A DNA stretch of 64,000 bases, taken from contig JANZNS010000007.1 in assembly GCA_025153445.1 (NCBI GenBank), forward strand, positions 62,001 through 126,000, written 5' to 3'. Made by a program: the position numbers and the translations under genes. Below are positions 9,884 through 17,813 of the stretch, piece by piece. Within the stretch, counting starts at the first letter, position 1. Every line of letters begins with the position of its first letter. The notes beneath the pieces were generated by a model, which was given only the letters and a program-made list of their open reading frames with translations, had not been told where the DNA came from and did not search any database. This stretch comes from Marinobacter sp. BGYM27. GTDB taxonomy: Bacteria; Pseudomonadota; Gammaproteobacteria; Pseudomonadales; Oleiphilaceae.

Positions 9884-9909
9884 AATCAACGAAAGCCAAC
9901 GGAGTCACC

Positions 9910-10944
9910 ATGCCACGGGACGAGCAGTTCGCAAGTGATAACTACGCCGGTATCTGCCCTGAGGCCTGGCAATTCATGGCGAAAGCCAACGAACAGGATG
10001 CCAGCGCTTACGGCGAAGATCCCTGGACGCAGCTCGCTGCAGACCGACTGCGCGAGACGTTCGAGTCCGACTGCGAAGTATTCTTCGTATTCAACGGCAC
10101 AGCCGCTAACTCGCTGAGCCTCGCCGCCATGTGTCAGTCGTTCCACAGCGTCATCTGTCACGAGCTCGCTCATGTGGAAACAGACGAGTGCGGCGGGCCG
10201 GAGTACGCCTCCAACGGCTCCAAGCTACTGGTCGGCACCGGCCCCAACGGCAAGCTGACACCGGACAGCATCGAAAAACTGGTGACGCGCCGTACCGATA
10301 TCCATTACCCCAAGCCCCGGGTAATTACCCTGACCCAATCCACCGAGGTGGGCACGCTTTATTCCATCGAGGAGCTGAAAGCGATTCGTGAGGTCGCCGA
10401 TCGCCACGGCTTGCGGATTCATATGGACGGTGCGCGCTTCGCGAATGCGGCGGCTGCGCTGGGCGTCTCCCCTGCCGATATCACCTGGCGCTCAGGCGTC
10501 GATGTCCTGTGTTTTTCGGGCACCAAAAACGGCCTGGCTGTGGGTGAAGCCATCCTGTTTTTCAATCGGGAACTGGCAGAAGATTTTGAGTGGCGCTGCA
10601 AGCAGGCCGGTCAGCTGGCGTCAAAAATGCGATTTATCTCCGCTCCCTGGTGCGGGCTGCTTGAGCAGGATACCTGGCTGAAAAATGCAGCTCACGCCAA
10701 TGCCTGTGCCGAAAGGCTGGAAGCAGGCCTGCAACAGCTGGATAACATTGAGCTGACCTTCCCTCGCCAGGCTAACGCGGTTTTCGTTGACCTGTCTGAC
10801 AAGGTGCAGTCGGTATTGCGTGCAAAAGGCTGGCGCTTTTACACCTTCATCGGCGGCGCGGCGCGCTTTGTCTGTTCCTGGTCGAGCACGCTCGAAGGGG
10901 TTGATGCGTTGGTGCGGGATATCGGGGAAGCCGTAGCGGAATAA
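9910..10944 (+). CDS. Low-specificity threonine aldolase
   Basis: 344-residue PLP enzyme of the beta-eliminating lyase/threonine aldolase family, splitting (allo-)threonine to glycine and acetaldehyde. It begins FASDNYAGICPEAWQ and shows the family patterns HELAHVETDECGGPEY, RIHMDGARFANAAAALGV, and the cofactor lysine in CFSGTKNGLAVGEA (Lys206). An AACGGAGTC ribosome binding site precedes the ATG. It follows pepQ by 26 bases and may share its transcript. The L- versus allo- preference cannot be read from sequence. Confidence 0.9.
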   Translation: MPRDEQFASDNYAGICPEAWQFMAKANEQDASAYGEDPWTQLAADRLRETFESDCEVFFVFNGTAANSLSLAAMCQSFHSVICHELAHVETDECGGPEYASNGSKLLVGTGPNGKLTPDSIEKLVTRRTDIHYPKPRVITLTQSTEVGTLYSIEELKAIREVADRHGLRIHMDGARFANAAAALGVSPADITWRSGVDVLCFSGTKNGLAVGEAILFFNRELAEDFEWRCKQAGQLASKMRFISAPWCGLLEQDTWLKNAAHANACAERLEAGLQQLDNIELTFPRQANAVFVDLSDKVQSVLRAKGWRFYTFIGGAARFVCSWSSTLEGVDALVRDIGEAVAE

Positions 10945-11079
10945 TCCGGTCACGGCCCATTCGCAAAGCGTCCGGGCCAGAGCGTGAAACGCGCCGGACA
11001 GAACCGGACTATCGGACCGGTCAGGCAATCGGAGGGTGTTGCAAAACGCCGCATGCGCAGCTTTTCTGCAACCACCGCC

Positions 11080-12075
11080 TCAGCCTGACAGCAGTTCAAT
11101 CGGATAGCGAATGGTCGTCCTGTCGACGCCCGGCCGGGCACCGAAGTTGACCAGCCTCAGGCGGCTGCAGATTTTCTGTTCCAGCGCCGGCTCATTGAGA
11201 GTGGAATCCACCACTGAGCAGTTCGACACCACACCGTTCGATTCGATAACCAGCTCGGGCGTAATCTGGCCCTGCAGCGACGGCTTCTTGCGCAGCGCGC
11301 GGTTATAGATGCTGTAGATCGCCGACTTGTTGGCGTCCATCGTACGACGCAGTTCCTCACGGGAACGCTGGGTTTCCTGACTGCGTGACGTCTGCTTACG
11401 CTCTTCGGCCTCAACTGCCGCCATCACAGATTCAGACTGCTGAACCTCTGCACGCTGGCGAGATGCCAGTGCAACTTGCTCGGTCTTCAGACTCAGCTGG
11501 GCCTCATCGACACCCTGACTGCGAGTGGTCCGGGTTGCCTGGGCCGTCAGCTTGTCGTTGGACTTGCGAGCAATCGGCTGGGCGGTCACGGTTTTAGGCT
11601 TATCCAGCTTGACGGTCTCGGCCATCGCGCTCAGCTGGGACAACTGACTGCTCATCGCCAGTACGCCTGAGGTCTTTGCCTTTTCACGCGCCTTCTGTAC
11701 TTTTTCAGGCGCGGGTTCCGGCTTCTTCGCGACCTGAGGTTTGGGTGTTGGCTTGACCTGCACCGGCTTTGGCTCGGGTTTCGGTTTGGGCTTCTCGGCA
11801 ACTTCCGGCTCGGGCTTCTTCGGTTCCGGCTCCGGCTTCTTCTCCTCTTTCTTTACCACCGGTTTAGGGGGGTCTTTCTTTTCGAGGATCAGTTTGGCCA
11901 GCTGCGGAGGCAGCGCTTCGCGTTCCTCTCTGGCCTGTTCAGGCAAGGTCACCCAGGTCACGTACACTGCCATCACCAGAAACAGCGGCAACAGAACAGA
12001 CGCGATAATCAACAAGCGCCGGCGCTCTCCCGGCTCCTGGTTCCAGGCCAGACCACGGTTCGTCAATGTGCTCAT
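11080..12075 (-). CDS. TonB-like protein with AgmX/PglI C-terminal domain
   Basis: 331-residue envelope-spanning protein. A short cytoplasmic N-terminus is followed by one membrane helix (about residues 21-43), then a long Pro/Lys/Glu-rich rod (about 70-135, repeated KPEPEPKKPEPE type) and a coiled stretch. The C-terminal domain (about 245-331) begins AIYSIYNRALRKKPSLQGQI and matches the AgmX/PglI C-terminal family known from Myxococcus gliding proteins and related to TonB. It contains two cysteines (NCSVVDS and KICSRL) that could form a disulfide. It is the last gene of the minus-strand cluster and overlaps the upstream exbD by 4 bases. It should carry energy from the ExbB/ExbD motor to partners in the outer membrane. 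Confidence 0.85.
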   Translation of the reverse strand: MSTLTNRGLAWNQEPGERRRLLIIASVLLPLFLVMAVYVTWVTLPEQAREEREALPPQLAKLILEKKDPPKPVVKKEEKKPEPEPKKPEPEVAEKPKPKPEPKPVQVKPTPKPQVAKKPEPAPEKVQKAREKAKTSGVLAMSSQLSQLSAMAETVKLDKPKTVTAQPIARKSNDKLTAQATRTTRSQGVDEAQLSLKTEQVALASRQRAEVQQSESVMAAVEAEERKQTSRSQETQRSREELRRTMDANKSAIYSIYNRALRKKPSLQGQITPELVIESNGVVSNCSVVDSTLNEPALEQKICSRLRLVNFGARPGVDRTTIRYPIELLSG

Positions 12076-12575
12076 CCGGCCTCCCTGGTGCCGTCCTGAC
12101 TGACCGCGAGGGATATGGCGGCATAGCCCGCATCAACACAGGTCGACATGATTTTCTTCAGGAGTTCGTAAGGGAGCTCCCGATCCGCAAGAATCGTAAT
12201 CGGGCGACCGGCTTCCGGCACTGACTGGCTTGAGCGACCGGCCTGATAATCCAGCTCGGTTTTCAGCGTCGGCTCCACATCACCGTCAAAAGCCAGCAAG
12301 GCCTGACGCTTGAGTACCGGCCGGCCACTGACCAGGATATCCTCGTCGGTTACCGTCAGCGCCAACACATCCGCAGGCGGCTGATCGGCATTCGACACAG
12401 GCAGCTCGATTCCGCTTTCAGGATTCAACACCTGCACATCGTTGGAGGAGTTCACCATCAGGAAGAAAACCAGAATAGTGAAGATATCCATCAACGACAC
12501 CAGGTTCAGCTTGCTCGTCTGCTTACCACGGCGCTGATGTCGCTTGATGCGCTTTGCTTTGGCTGACTCTTTCAT
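12072..12575 (-). CDS. ExbD/TolR-type motor protein, proton-site Asp present
   Basis: 167 residues: a basic cytoplasmic N-terminus, one membrane helix (about 24-42) and a periplasmic domain. The helix NLVSLMDIFTILVFFLM carries Asp30 at the place of the proton-carrying Asp of ExbD/TolR (compare the family pattern N-x-x-P-L-x-D). The periplasmic part ends in a typical ExbD fold pattern with ITILADRELPYELLKKIM. It works with ExbB (13175-13879) and the second ExbD (12620-13117) as a proton-motive-force motor. Tight spacing to both neighbours shows operon membership. Confidence 0.88.
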   Translation of the reverse strand: MKESAKAKRIKRHQRRGKQTSKLNLVSLMDIFTILVFFLMVNSSNDVQVLNPESGIELPVSNADQPPADVLALTVTDEDILVSGRPVLKRQALLAFDGDVEPTLKTELDYQAGRSSQSVPEAGRPITILADRELPYELLKKIMSTCVDAGYAAISLAVSQDGTREAG

Positions 12576-12619
12576 GCCTTACCCTTGATTCTGATATCAA
12601 TACGCGTTGAAACCGTCAC

Positions 12620-13117
12620 TCAGGATTCACCCACGTTTTGCGGCGCGTCAGCGATCGATATTTCGGGAAACAACTCGGCATCGACAACACTGCCTGCCAC
12701 CACGGTTTCGTAGGAGCGGACGGTGTCCATCGCCGATACCAGGCTCTGATAGGAGGTTTGCTTGCGCGCCATGATGACGATGTCACGCTTGTCCGGAACC
12801 CTCGCCTTGACCTCTTTCATGACCTGACCGAGCATGGCGAAATCGTGGCCCTGCTTGTTATCCGCGATGCGCTTGATCACCCCTGCCTTGCTATCCGACA
12901 CCACCAGCGCATTATCCAGAATGATCACCTGCAACTGCAGCGATTCGGCCTGCTCTGCGGCGCTGCCTTCCGACTGGGGAAAGTTCAGCTCCAGCACGCT
13001 GGTGTGTGCAAAAACCATATTCAGCAACAGCACGGGCACCAGCACGATCATGAGATTCATGAACGCGGTGATATCCAGTTCTGGCTCGGTGTGTAACCGG
13101 CGGTGTTTACGCCTCAT
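12620..13117 (-). CDS. ExbD/TolR-type motor protein, proton-site Asp replaced by Asn
   Basis: 165 residues with one N-terminal membrane helix and a periplasmic domain (IVIMARKQTSYQSLVSAMDTVR is typical ExbD). In the membrane helix the segment ELDITAFMNLMIVLVPVLLL aligns with the ExbD pattern NITPLVDVVLVLL; the proton-carrying Asp position is Asn21 here, while an Asp (Asp15) sits six residues earlier. This copy may therefore be a structural partner and the other ExbD the proton-conducting one. That is inferred from a by-eye alignment. It is encoded between exbB and the second exbD. Confidence 0.87.
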   Translation of the reverse strand: MRRKHRRLHTEPELDITAFMNLMIVLVPVLLLNMVFAHTSVLELNFPQSEGSAAEQAESLQLQVIILDNALVVSDSKAGVIKRIADNKQGHDFAMLGQVMKEVKARVPDKRDIVIMARKQTSYQSLVSAMDTVRSYETVVAGSVVDAELFPEISIADAPQNVGES

Positions 13118-13174
13118 GACCTGGCTCCATAACCTGCGTCAATCTGTTCCTTGCGGCTAACCAGCAACCGGCGA

Positions 13175-13879
13175 TCAGGCCGGCGTGCCGGCTTTGCCTG
13201 CGGCGCCGACGCTGGCCGGAGCTGGCTGAGCTGCGGCTGCAGTCTGGGCAGCGGCCTTGGTGTCACTGACGAGGTTCAGTACCTTGACGCCGGCCATCTC
13301 GAAGCTGTCGACAATTTCATTGGTCTTGGTCTGCAACAACGAATGAATCAGCAGTAGCGGAATGGCTGACATCAGACCAAATGCGGTCGTGTTCATCGCC
13401 ACCGAAATACTCTGGGACAACAGGCTGGCTTTCTCCGCCGGGTCGGCAGAGGCAACCGCAGTAAAGGCTGCGATCAGGCCGATGATGGTGCCCAACAGCC
13501 CCATCAGGGTGGAGATGTTGGCCAGGGTCGCGAGGTACTGGGTGCGTTTCTCGAGCCGGGGCATCACTTCCAGCAGCCCTTCCTCCATGGCGTATTCGAT
13601 TTCCTCACGGGACTGGCGACGGGCCAGGCGCTGCAGGCCACCACCGACCATCTGTGCCATCGCGCTACCGGACTCCGTCGCGTATTTGATAGCGCCACGC
13701 AGTTCACGGTTTATCAGCAACTGGTGCAGTGTCTGAAAGTCTTTGCGGTTGGTCCGTTTCTGGGCCGAGAGGTAGACATAACGTTCAATGGCAACAATCA
13801 GTCCGATCAGCAAGACAACAGCAATCGGATACATGAAAAAGCCACCTTCCTGAAAAAAGCGAATGGCGGTTTCAATCAT
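13175..13879 (-). CDS. MotA/TolQ/ExbB proton-channel protein
   Basis: 234-residue inner-membrane protein with three membrane helices. ATG 13879 (MIETAIRFFQEGGFFMYPI) is preferred over the longer frame to 13915 because the added residues are not typical of the family. The large cytoplasmic loop carries RKDFQTLHQLLINRELRGAIKY; helices 2 and 3 show LATLANISTLMGLLGTIIGLIAAF and VAMNTTAFGLMSAIPLLLIHSLL, the conserved ExbB/TolQ/MotA core with the Thr and Pro channel residues. It heads a four-gene motor block and is preceded by a palindrome of CRP/Vfr type at 14000-14019. A Pro/Ala-rich C-terminal tail is unusual. Confidence 0.92.
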   Translation of the reverse strand: MIETAIRFFQEGGFFMYPIAVVLLIGLIVAIERYVYLSAQKRTNRKDFQTLHQLLINRELRGAIKYATESGSAMAQMVGGGLQRLARRQSREEIEYAMEEGLLEVMPRLEKRTQYLATLANISTLMGLLGTIIGLIAAFTAVASADPAEKASLLSQSISVAMNTTAFGLMSAIPLLLIHSLLQTKTNEIVDSFEMAGVKVLNLVSDTKAAAQTAAAAQPAPASVGAAGKAGTPA

Positions 13880-13999
13880 TGTGGGTTCACTCCCGGTCAT
13901 AAGGTTTGTCGGCATTAGAACAGCAAATGCGCGCTCGCAGGGTAAGTTCGCGCAAGCATTTGTTGCTTATTGTTTTCACAGGATTTTACGCACAACGAA

Positions 14000-14019
14000 A
14001 ACGTGACACAGTTCACGTT
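14000..14019. promoter_or_regulatory. Candidate CRP/Vfr-type operator (possibly a weak terminator)
   Basis: A perfect 7-bp inverted repeat, AACGTGA-N6-TCACGTT, matches the spacing and core (GTGA-N6-TCAC) of CRP/Vfr sites. It lies about 120 bases upstream of the exbB start and just after the stop of the preceding minus-strand gene, in the only sizeable gap (156 bases to the chosen exbB start) of the lower half of the cluster. A Crp/Vfr protein is encoded at 41472-42113. The minus strand reads TCACGTTTTCG, so a weak terminator is an alternative. Confidence 0.5.
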
Positions 14020-14035
14020 ATGCGTCAGTTTCGAG

Positions 14036-14371
14036 TTATTGGTCGCGGGTTTCGTCTTCGTCCAACGGCGCATGCTGGGCTTCAAACTGGCGGTGGTAGC
14101 TCAACATGCGCTGGAACTCCGCTCGCTCGAGAGGTGCAATTGACGACTGAACCATCAGCTTTTCATCCGGCCGTTCGAGACCCTGCACTTCCGGCGGCTG
14201 CCAGGGCACAAGGTACATAACCGTCGGCATTTCCTGATCGCCCCGGATCAGGGTGCCATCAATGGTCAGCACCTCGGTCTCTTGCGCACCGGCAATGCTG
14301 GCGAGCATCGCCATAACCGCCAGGGCCAGCCGCTGGAGAACAGCTATTCTCTTGTTCGTTCCCGTTCTCAT
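14036..14371 (-). CDS. Small secreted protein of unknown function
   Basis: 111 residues with a signal peptide (LALAVMAMLASIAGAQ, cleavage after GAQ). The mature part of about 80 residues includes LTIDGTLIRGDQEMPTVMYLVPWQPPE and is charged at its C-terminus (EDETRDQ). I do not recognise a family. It starts 3 bases after the TPR lipoprotein stop codon, so it belongs to the operon and probably acts in the periplasm with the TPR and TonB-like proteins. Confidence 0.7.
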   Translation of the reverse strand: MRTGTNKRIAVLQRLALAVMAMLASIAGAQETEVLTIDGTLIRGDQEMPTVMYLVPWQPPEVQGLERPDEKLMVQSSIAPLERAEFQRMLSYHRQFEAQHAPLDEDETRDQ

Positions 14372-14374
14372 GGT

Positions 14375-14974
14375 TTACTCCCCGATCCGATTCTTGAGGT
14401 CAAAGATCCAGTCTTTCAGACGTGGGTCCGGCTCATCCGCTATCGTCTGGTAGTGCTGGTAATAGCCCAACGCTTCGGCTAACTCGCCACGATAAAGATC
14501 CAACAGAATGGCCAGATTCAATACCGCCGGGGCGAAGTCAGGATCGGTTTCAAGTGCCTGCCGATAATCGTTTTCGGCGGTGTCGAAATCGCCACGCTCC
14601 CGCGCCAGCATACCCAGCGCGTTGAGACTCTGAAGCTGTGCCGGATCGATCGCGACGGCCTGTTCGAACAGTACTTCCGCGTCATCCGGCTTATCCTGCG
14701 CCATTGCAATCGAGCCCATATTCACCAGCGGCGCGGCCAGTTCCGGATGGGCTTCGTGCAAAGCCAGATAAATCTCCTTTGCGCTGTCCAGGTCGCCCGC
14801 ATTCTGCAATACAACGGCCTCGTGGAAGTGTGCCTGTATTTCAGCCTGCTCTTCGATAAGCGATGCGTTTCCGTCAACTGATCCGGTGTCCGGCGCACTG
14901 ACACAGGCAGCCAGCAGGCTGGCAAAGCCGGCGACCACCAGATAGCGGATCAGCGCCGTTGGTTTAATAGACAT
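14375..14974 (-). CDS. TPR lipoprotein
   Basis: 199 residues; ATG 14974 is chosen because it opens a lipoprotein signal (SLLAAC, lipid-modified Cys24) and slightly overlaps the end of the upstream gene. The mature protein is made of tetratricopeptide repeats: ILHEAHPELAAPLVNMG-like units, with AEVLFEQAVAIDPAQLQSLN and AENDYRQALETDPDFAPAVLN clear. It is probably anchored in the outer membrane facing the periplasm. In the Myxococcus Glt complex a TPR lipoprotein (GltE) plays a scaffold role; equivalence is inferred from context only. Confidence 0.82.
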   Translation of the reverse strand: MSIKPTALIRYLVVAGFASLLAACVSAPDTGSVDGNASLIEEQAEIQAHFHEAVVLQNAGDLDSAKEIYLALHEAHPELAAPLVNMGSIAMAQDKPDDAEVLFEQAVAIDPAQLQSLNALGMLARERGDFDTAENDYRQALETDPDFAPAVLNLAILLDLYRGELAEALGYYQHYQTIADEPDPRLKDWIFDLKNRIGE

Positions 14975-17813
14975 TTTCAACGATCCCCGCATTCAGCTCA
15001 GGTTTGTTGTAACGGCCGGGCAGCAAGCTACGGAGCGATTCAAAGCTATTACGCACCCATTCATCGTAAATGCCATCCCAACTACGCTGCGCATTCTGTT
15101 CATGGATAGCGATGGCGTTGTCTTCAAACGGATAGGCCTGCTCTTCCAACAACAACTCGTACTGGGACAGCTCCAGTTCGCTCAGCCCGTCCGGCCGCTC
15201 TGATTCCATCAGTGCGGTGCCCAGCTGGGCATAGAGATCGGCAATCCGGTAGCCTGCTTCGGTGGAGAACTTCGATACGCCGTAGTCTGCCGTTTTCTGA
15301 TAGGCCGCGACGGCTTCTTCCAGTGCGCTTATCTTGGCACCGAGGGTTTCCTGCAGCGGCTGGGTGATGGTCAGCGCGCTGAAGTAGCGGTAAGCGTCGT
15401 CAGCAAACACGGCCGATGCGGCCGCCGCCTGATAGCGCATGCGATCATCCGCTGAAGCCGGGTTGCGATCGACCGCGTCCATCTGCTTCTGCAACCAGAG
15501 CCGGCGCTGAGTGGGCTCGCCGGTGTCTTCATACAATACAGCCAGCCTGTCGGCGGCATCCATGTAATCCGCCAGTGGCTCGGGATAACGATTGGCATAA
15601 TCACTGTAGGCGCGAATGGCTTTCTGCTGGTTGTCAGCGCGGTCGTATAGTTGCGCGGTGATAAACTGGGTGTCGCGCTTCTCGTCGTCGGTAGTGGCAA
15701 GCCCGACCATACGCTGTGACTCGTCGGCGGCCTGCTCCCACTGCCCGGTTTCACGATAGGCCAACGCCATCTTTGCCGGCAGGGTGTCGATCATTGCATG
15801 CTGCGGATAGGCCGCACGGAAAGCCGCCATTACGCCAACAGCTTTGTCCCACGACTTCATTTCGATCAGATAATTGGCCGCATCGTATTCAGCATTCGCC
15901 CGCAGCGCAGAAGTGGGTGCCACCTCGCCAACCCGCAGCAATTCATCGACAGCCGCCGCTTTGTCACCCGCCGCAAGAAATGCCTCGGCTTGCTTGTAAA
16001 CGGACGCCGCCAGATTCTCCAACACATCAGCGCGTCGAGTATCGTCTTCCGGCAAGCGCAGAAGCGCATCCTGGTAGGCCATCTCGGCAAACGGATAGTC
16101 GCCCATCCGGTAGAGGCTGTGCGCCTTGATCAGTCGGGCATCCAGCAATACGGTTTCGGCCGGAACCGGCTGCCAGTCGATGATCTGTTGGGCATGTGCC
16201 AGCGCATCCAGATACTGCTGCTGCTCGAAATCCTGCTGGGTGGCAATGTAGAGAATATCGATGGCCCGCGGGTCTTCCGGGAAACCGGTGACAAATCGCA
16301 GACGACTTTGCTGTTCGCGCTGCTTCAGCGACGCCAGAATCTCGGGCGAGCTGTCAGCCGAGGCTTTCAGATAATCCTGATACGTCAGGATGCCGGCATA
16401 AGCGGCTTCTGCGCCTTTGGGCTGCGGACCGAAACCATAGGCCACCCGCTCAAATGCCTCAATCGCCTGTGGCCACTGCTGCAACTCAACATGGGTTTCC
16501 GCTAGCAGAAACACCATGTCCGGCGTGTCAGGGTGGCGCGGGAAGGTCGCCACAAATGCCGCATAATAGTCGGCCGCCGCCTGGAACTCCTTTCGGGCCT
16601 CTTCAGGTTTGTTCACTTTTTTGACACGCTGGGCGATCACATAATGCCGGTTGGCCAACTCGGTCAGGAGCGGTTCAAGCTGGGTCAGCAGGTATTGCCG
16701 GTCTTCGGCAGACGCCTGCTGCCAGTAAGTGCCGGTAATGCTGTAATCCCGCACAAAAGCGGCTTTGCGCTCGACGATCGTGCTGGTGAAGCCAGCCTTT
16801 TGCAGGGTGTCGATAATGGCAATGTGATAGCGCGGTGCCCAACGGCTGTCCGGGTGCAGCGCAATATAGCGTTCGTAGACATCGATCGCGTCGGAATACT
16901 GTTCCTTGGCAACCAGCAAGTCGCTGTATCGATCGTAGACGACAATCTCATAGGGCTTGCTGCCGACCTTTTCAAACAGCGCCTGCAGGCTGTCTGCTCC
17001 GCCGGACTGGGTGAAGCCCAACCCCATGACACGGAACAGGTCGTTCAACAGTGTCTGGCTGCGCTGATCAACCGCTGTCGGTGACTGCCCTTCAGGCATG
17101 ACCCGGTCGAGCACACGGGTGTAGCTCACCAGGCTATTGTCGTAATCCCCCAGCTTGAACAGGCACCAGCCGCGCATATACCAGGCATCGGTAACAAAGC
17201 GCTGATCGCTGGCGTCGTCGCTGTTTTGGGCAAGACCAATAACCGACTGGAACGCCTCATCAGCTTCTGCGTAATAGCCCTGAGTGAATAACAACTCACC
17301 CCGACGGAACTGGGTTTCGATGCGGAAATCGGAATCCGGGTAGCCTGCCACCAGCGCATCCAGCGTCGCCATATGGGCCTGGGTGTCGCCATTCAGATCC
17401 TGCGCTTTGGCGAGCTGGTATAGCACCTGATCGTTGGACTTGCGGTCAGGGTACTTTTCCAGCAACTGCTGATAGGCATCAATCGCCACATCAAGATCTG
17501 CCTGCGCAGTCTCGACCATCCGGTCCTCGGCCTGATGGAAGCGCAGGTCCGCCAGCCGGTGCTGTACCTGTACAATCCGCTCGGGATCATCCAGCAACGG
17601 CAGCAGATCCTCGTAATCCTGTATCACCTGATCAAGGCTGACCGGCGTCCTCTGCCCGGTCTCCACAATGGTGGGTGCGGGCTGGAGGCTTCCGAGTGTA
17701 TCGGGTCGGGCTTGCGGTTCACCGGCGCCAAACAACCCCGAAAGGCTCTGACAGCCCGCCAAGGTACCCAGCAACACCGCAACCGCCAGCGGACGCAATC
17801 CAACAGACGTCAT
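14964..17813 (-). CDS. Large TPR lipoprotein
   Basis: 949 residues. The signal peptide ends in a lipobox (GTLAGC, Cys21). The rest is an all-helical array of tetratricopeptide-type repeats over nearly its whole length, for example IDVYERYIALHPDSRWAPRY, AADYYAAFVATFPRHPDTPD and AIRAYSDYANRYPEPLADYM. No catalytic motif was seen. It overlaps both neighbours by a few bases (ATGA with the upstream gene). It is likely a long periplasmic scaffold tethered to a membrane, linking the ExbB/D-TonB-like motor to outer-membrane partners. Such giant TPR proteins occur in Agl-Glt type clusters; the assignment to a named Glt subunit is not attempted. Confidence 0.82.
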   Translation of the reverse strand: MTSVGLRPLAVAVLLGTLAGCQSLSGLFGAGEPQARPDTLGSLQPAPTIVETGQRTPVSLDQVIQDYEDLLPLLDDPERIVQVQHRLADLRFHQAEDRMVETAQADLDVAIDAYQQLLEKYPDRKSNDQVLYQLAKAQDLNGDTQAHMATLDALVAGYPDSDFRIETQFRRGELLFTQGYYAEADEAFQSVIGLAQNSDDASDQRFVTDAWYMRGWCLFKLGDYDNSLVSYTRVLDRVMPEGQSPTAVDQRSQTLLNDLFRVMGLGFTQSGGADSLQALFEKVGSKPYEIVVYDRYSDLLVAKEQYSDAIDVYERYIALHPDSRWAPRYHIAIIDTLQKAGFTSTIVERKAAFVRDYSITGTYWQQASAEDRQYLLTQLEPLLTELANRHYVIAQRVKKVNKPEEARKEFQAAADYYAAFVATFPRHPDTPDMVFLLAETHVELQQWPQAIEAFERVAYGFGPQPKGAEAAYAGILTYQDYLKASADSSPEILASLKQREQQSRLRFVTGFPEDPRAIDILYIATQQDFEQQQYLDALAHAQQIIDWQPVPAETVLLDARLIKAHSLYRMGDYPFAEMAYQDALLRLPEDDTRRADVLENLAASVYKQAEAFLAAGDKAAAVDELLRVGEVAPTSALRANAEYDAANYLIEMKSWDKAVGVMAAFRAAYPQHAMIDTLPAKMALAYRETGQWEQAADESQRMVGLATTDDEKRDTQFITAQLYDRADNQQKAIRAYSDYANRYPEPLADYMDAADRLAVLYEDTGEPTQRRLWLQKQMDAVDRNPASADDRMRYQAAAASAVFADDAYRYFSALTITQPLQETLGAKISALEEAVAAYQKTADYGVSKFSTEAGYRIADLYAQLGTALMESERPDGLSELELSQYELLLEEQAYPFEDNAIAIHEQNAQRSWDGIYDEWVRNSFESLRSLLPGRYNKPELNAGIVENVY

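Noticed and set aside
11080-13879. Siderophore-type TonB-ExbB-ExbD system
   Set aside because: There is no TonB-dependent receptor nearby, there are two ExbD copies, and the C-terminal domain is of AgmX/PglI type with TPR partners, which fits a Glt-like complex better.
15798-16505. 235-codon plus-strand open frame
   Set aside because: Antisense to the large TPR lipoprotein; no domain and no ribosome binding site.
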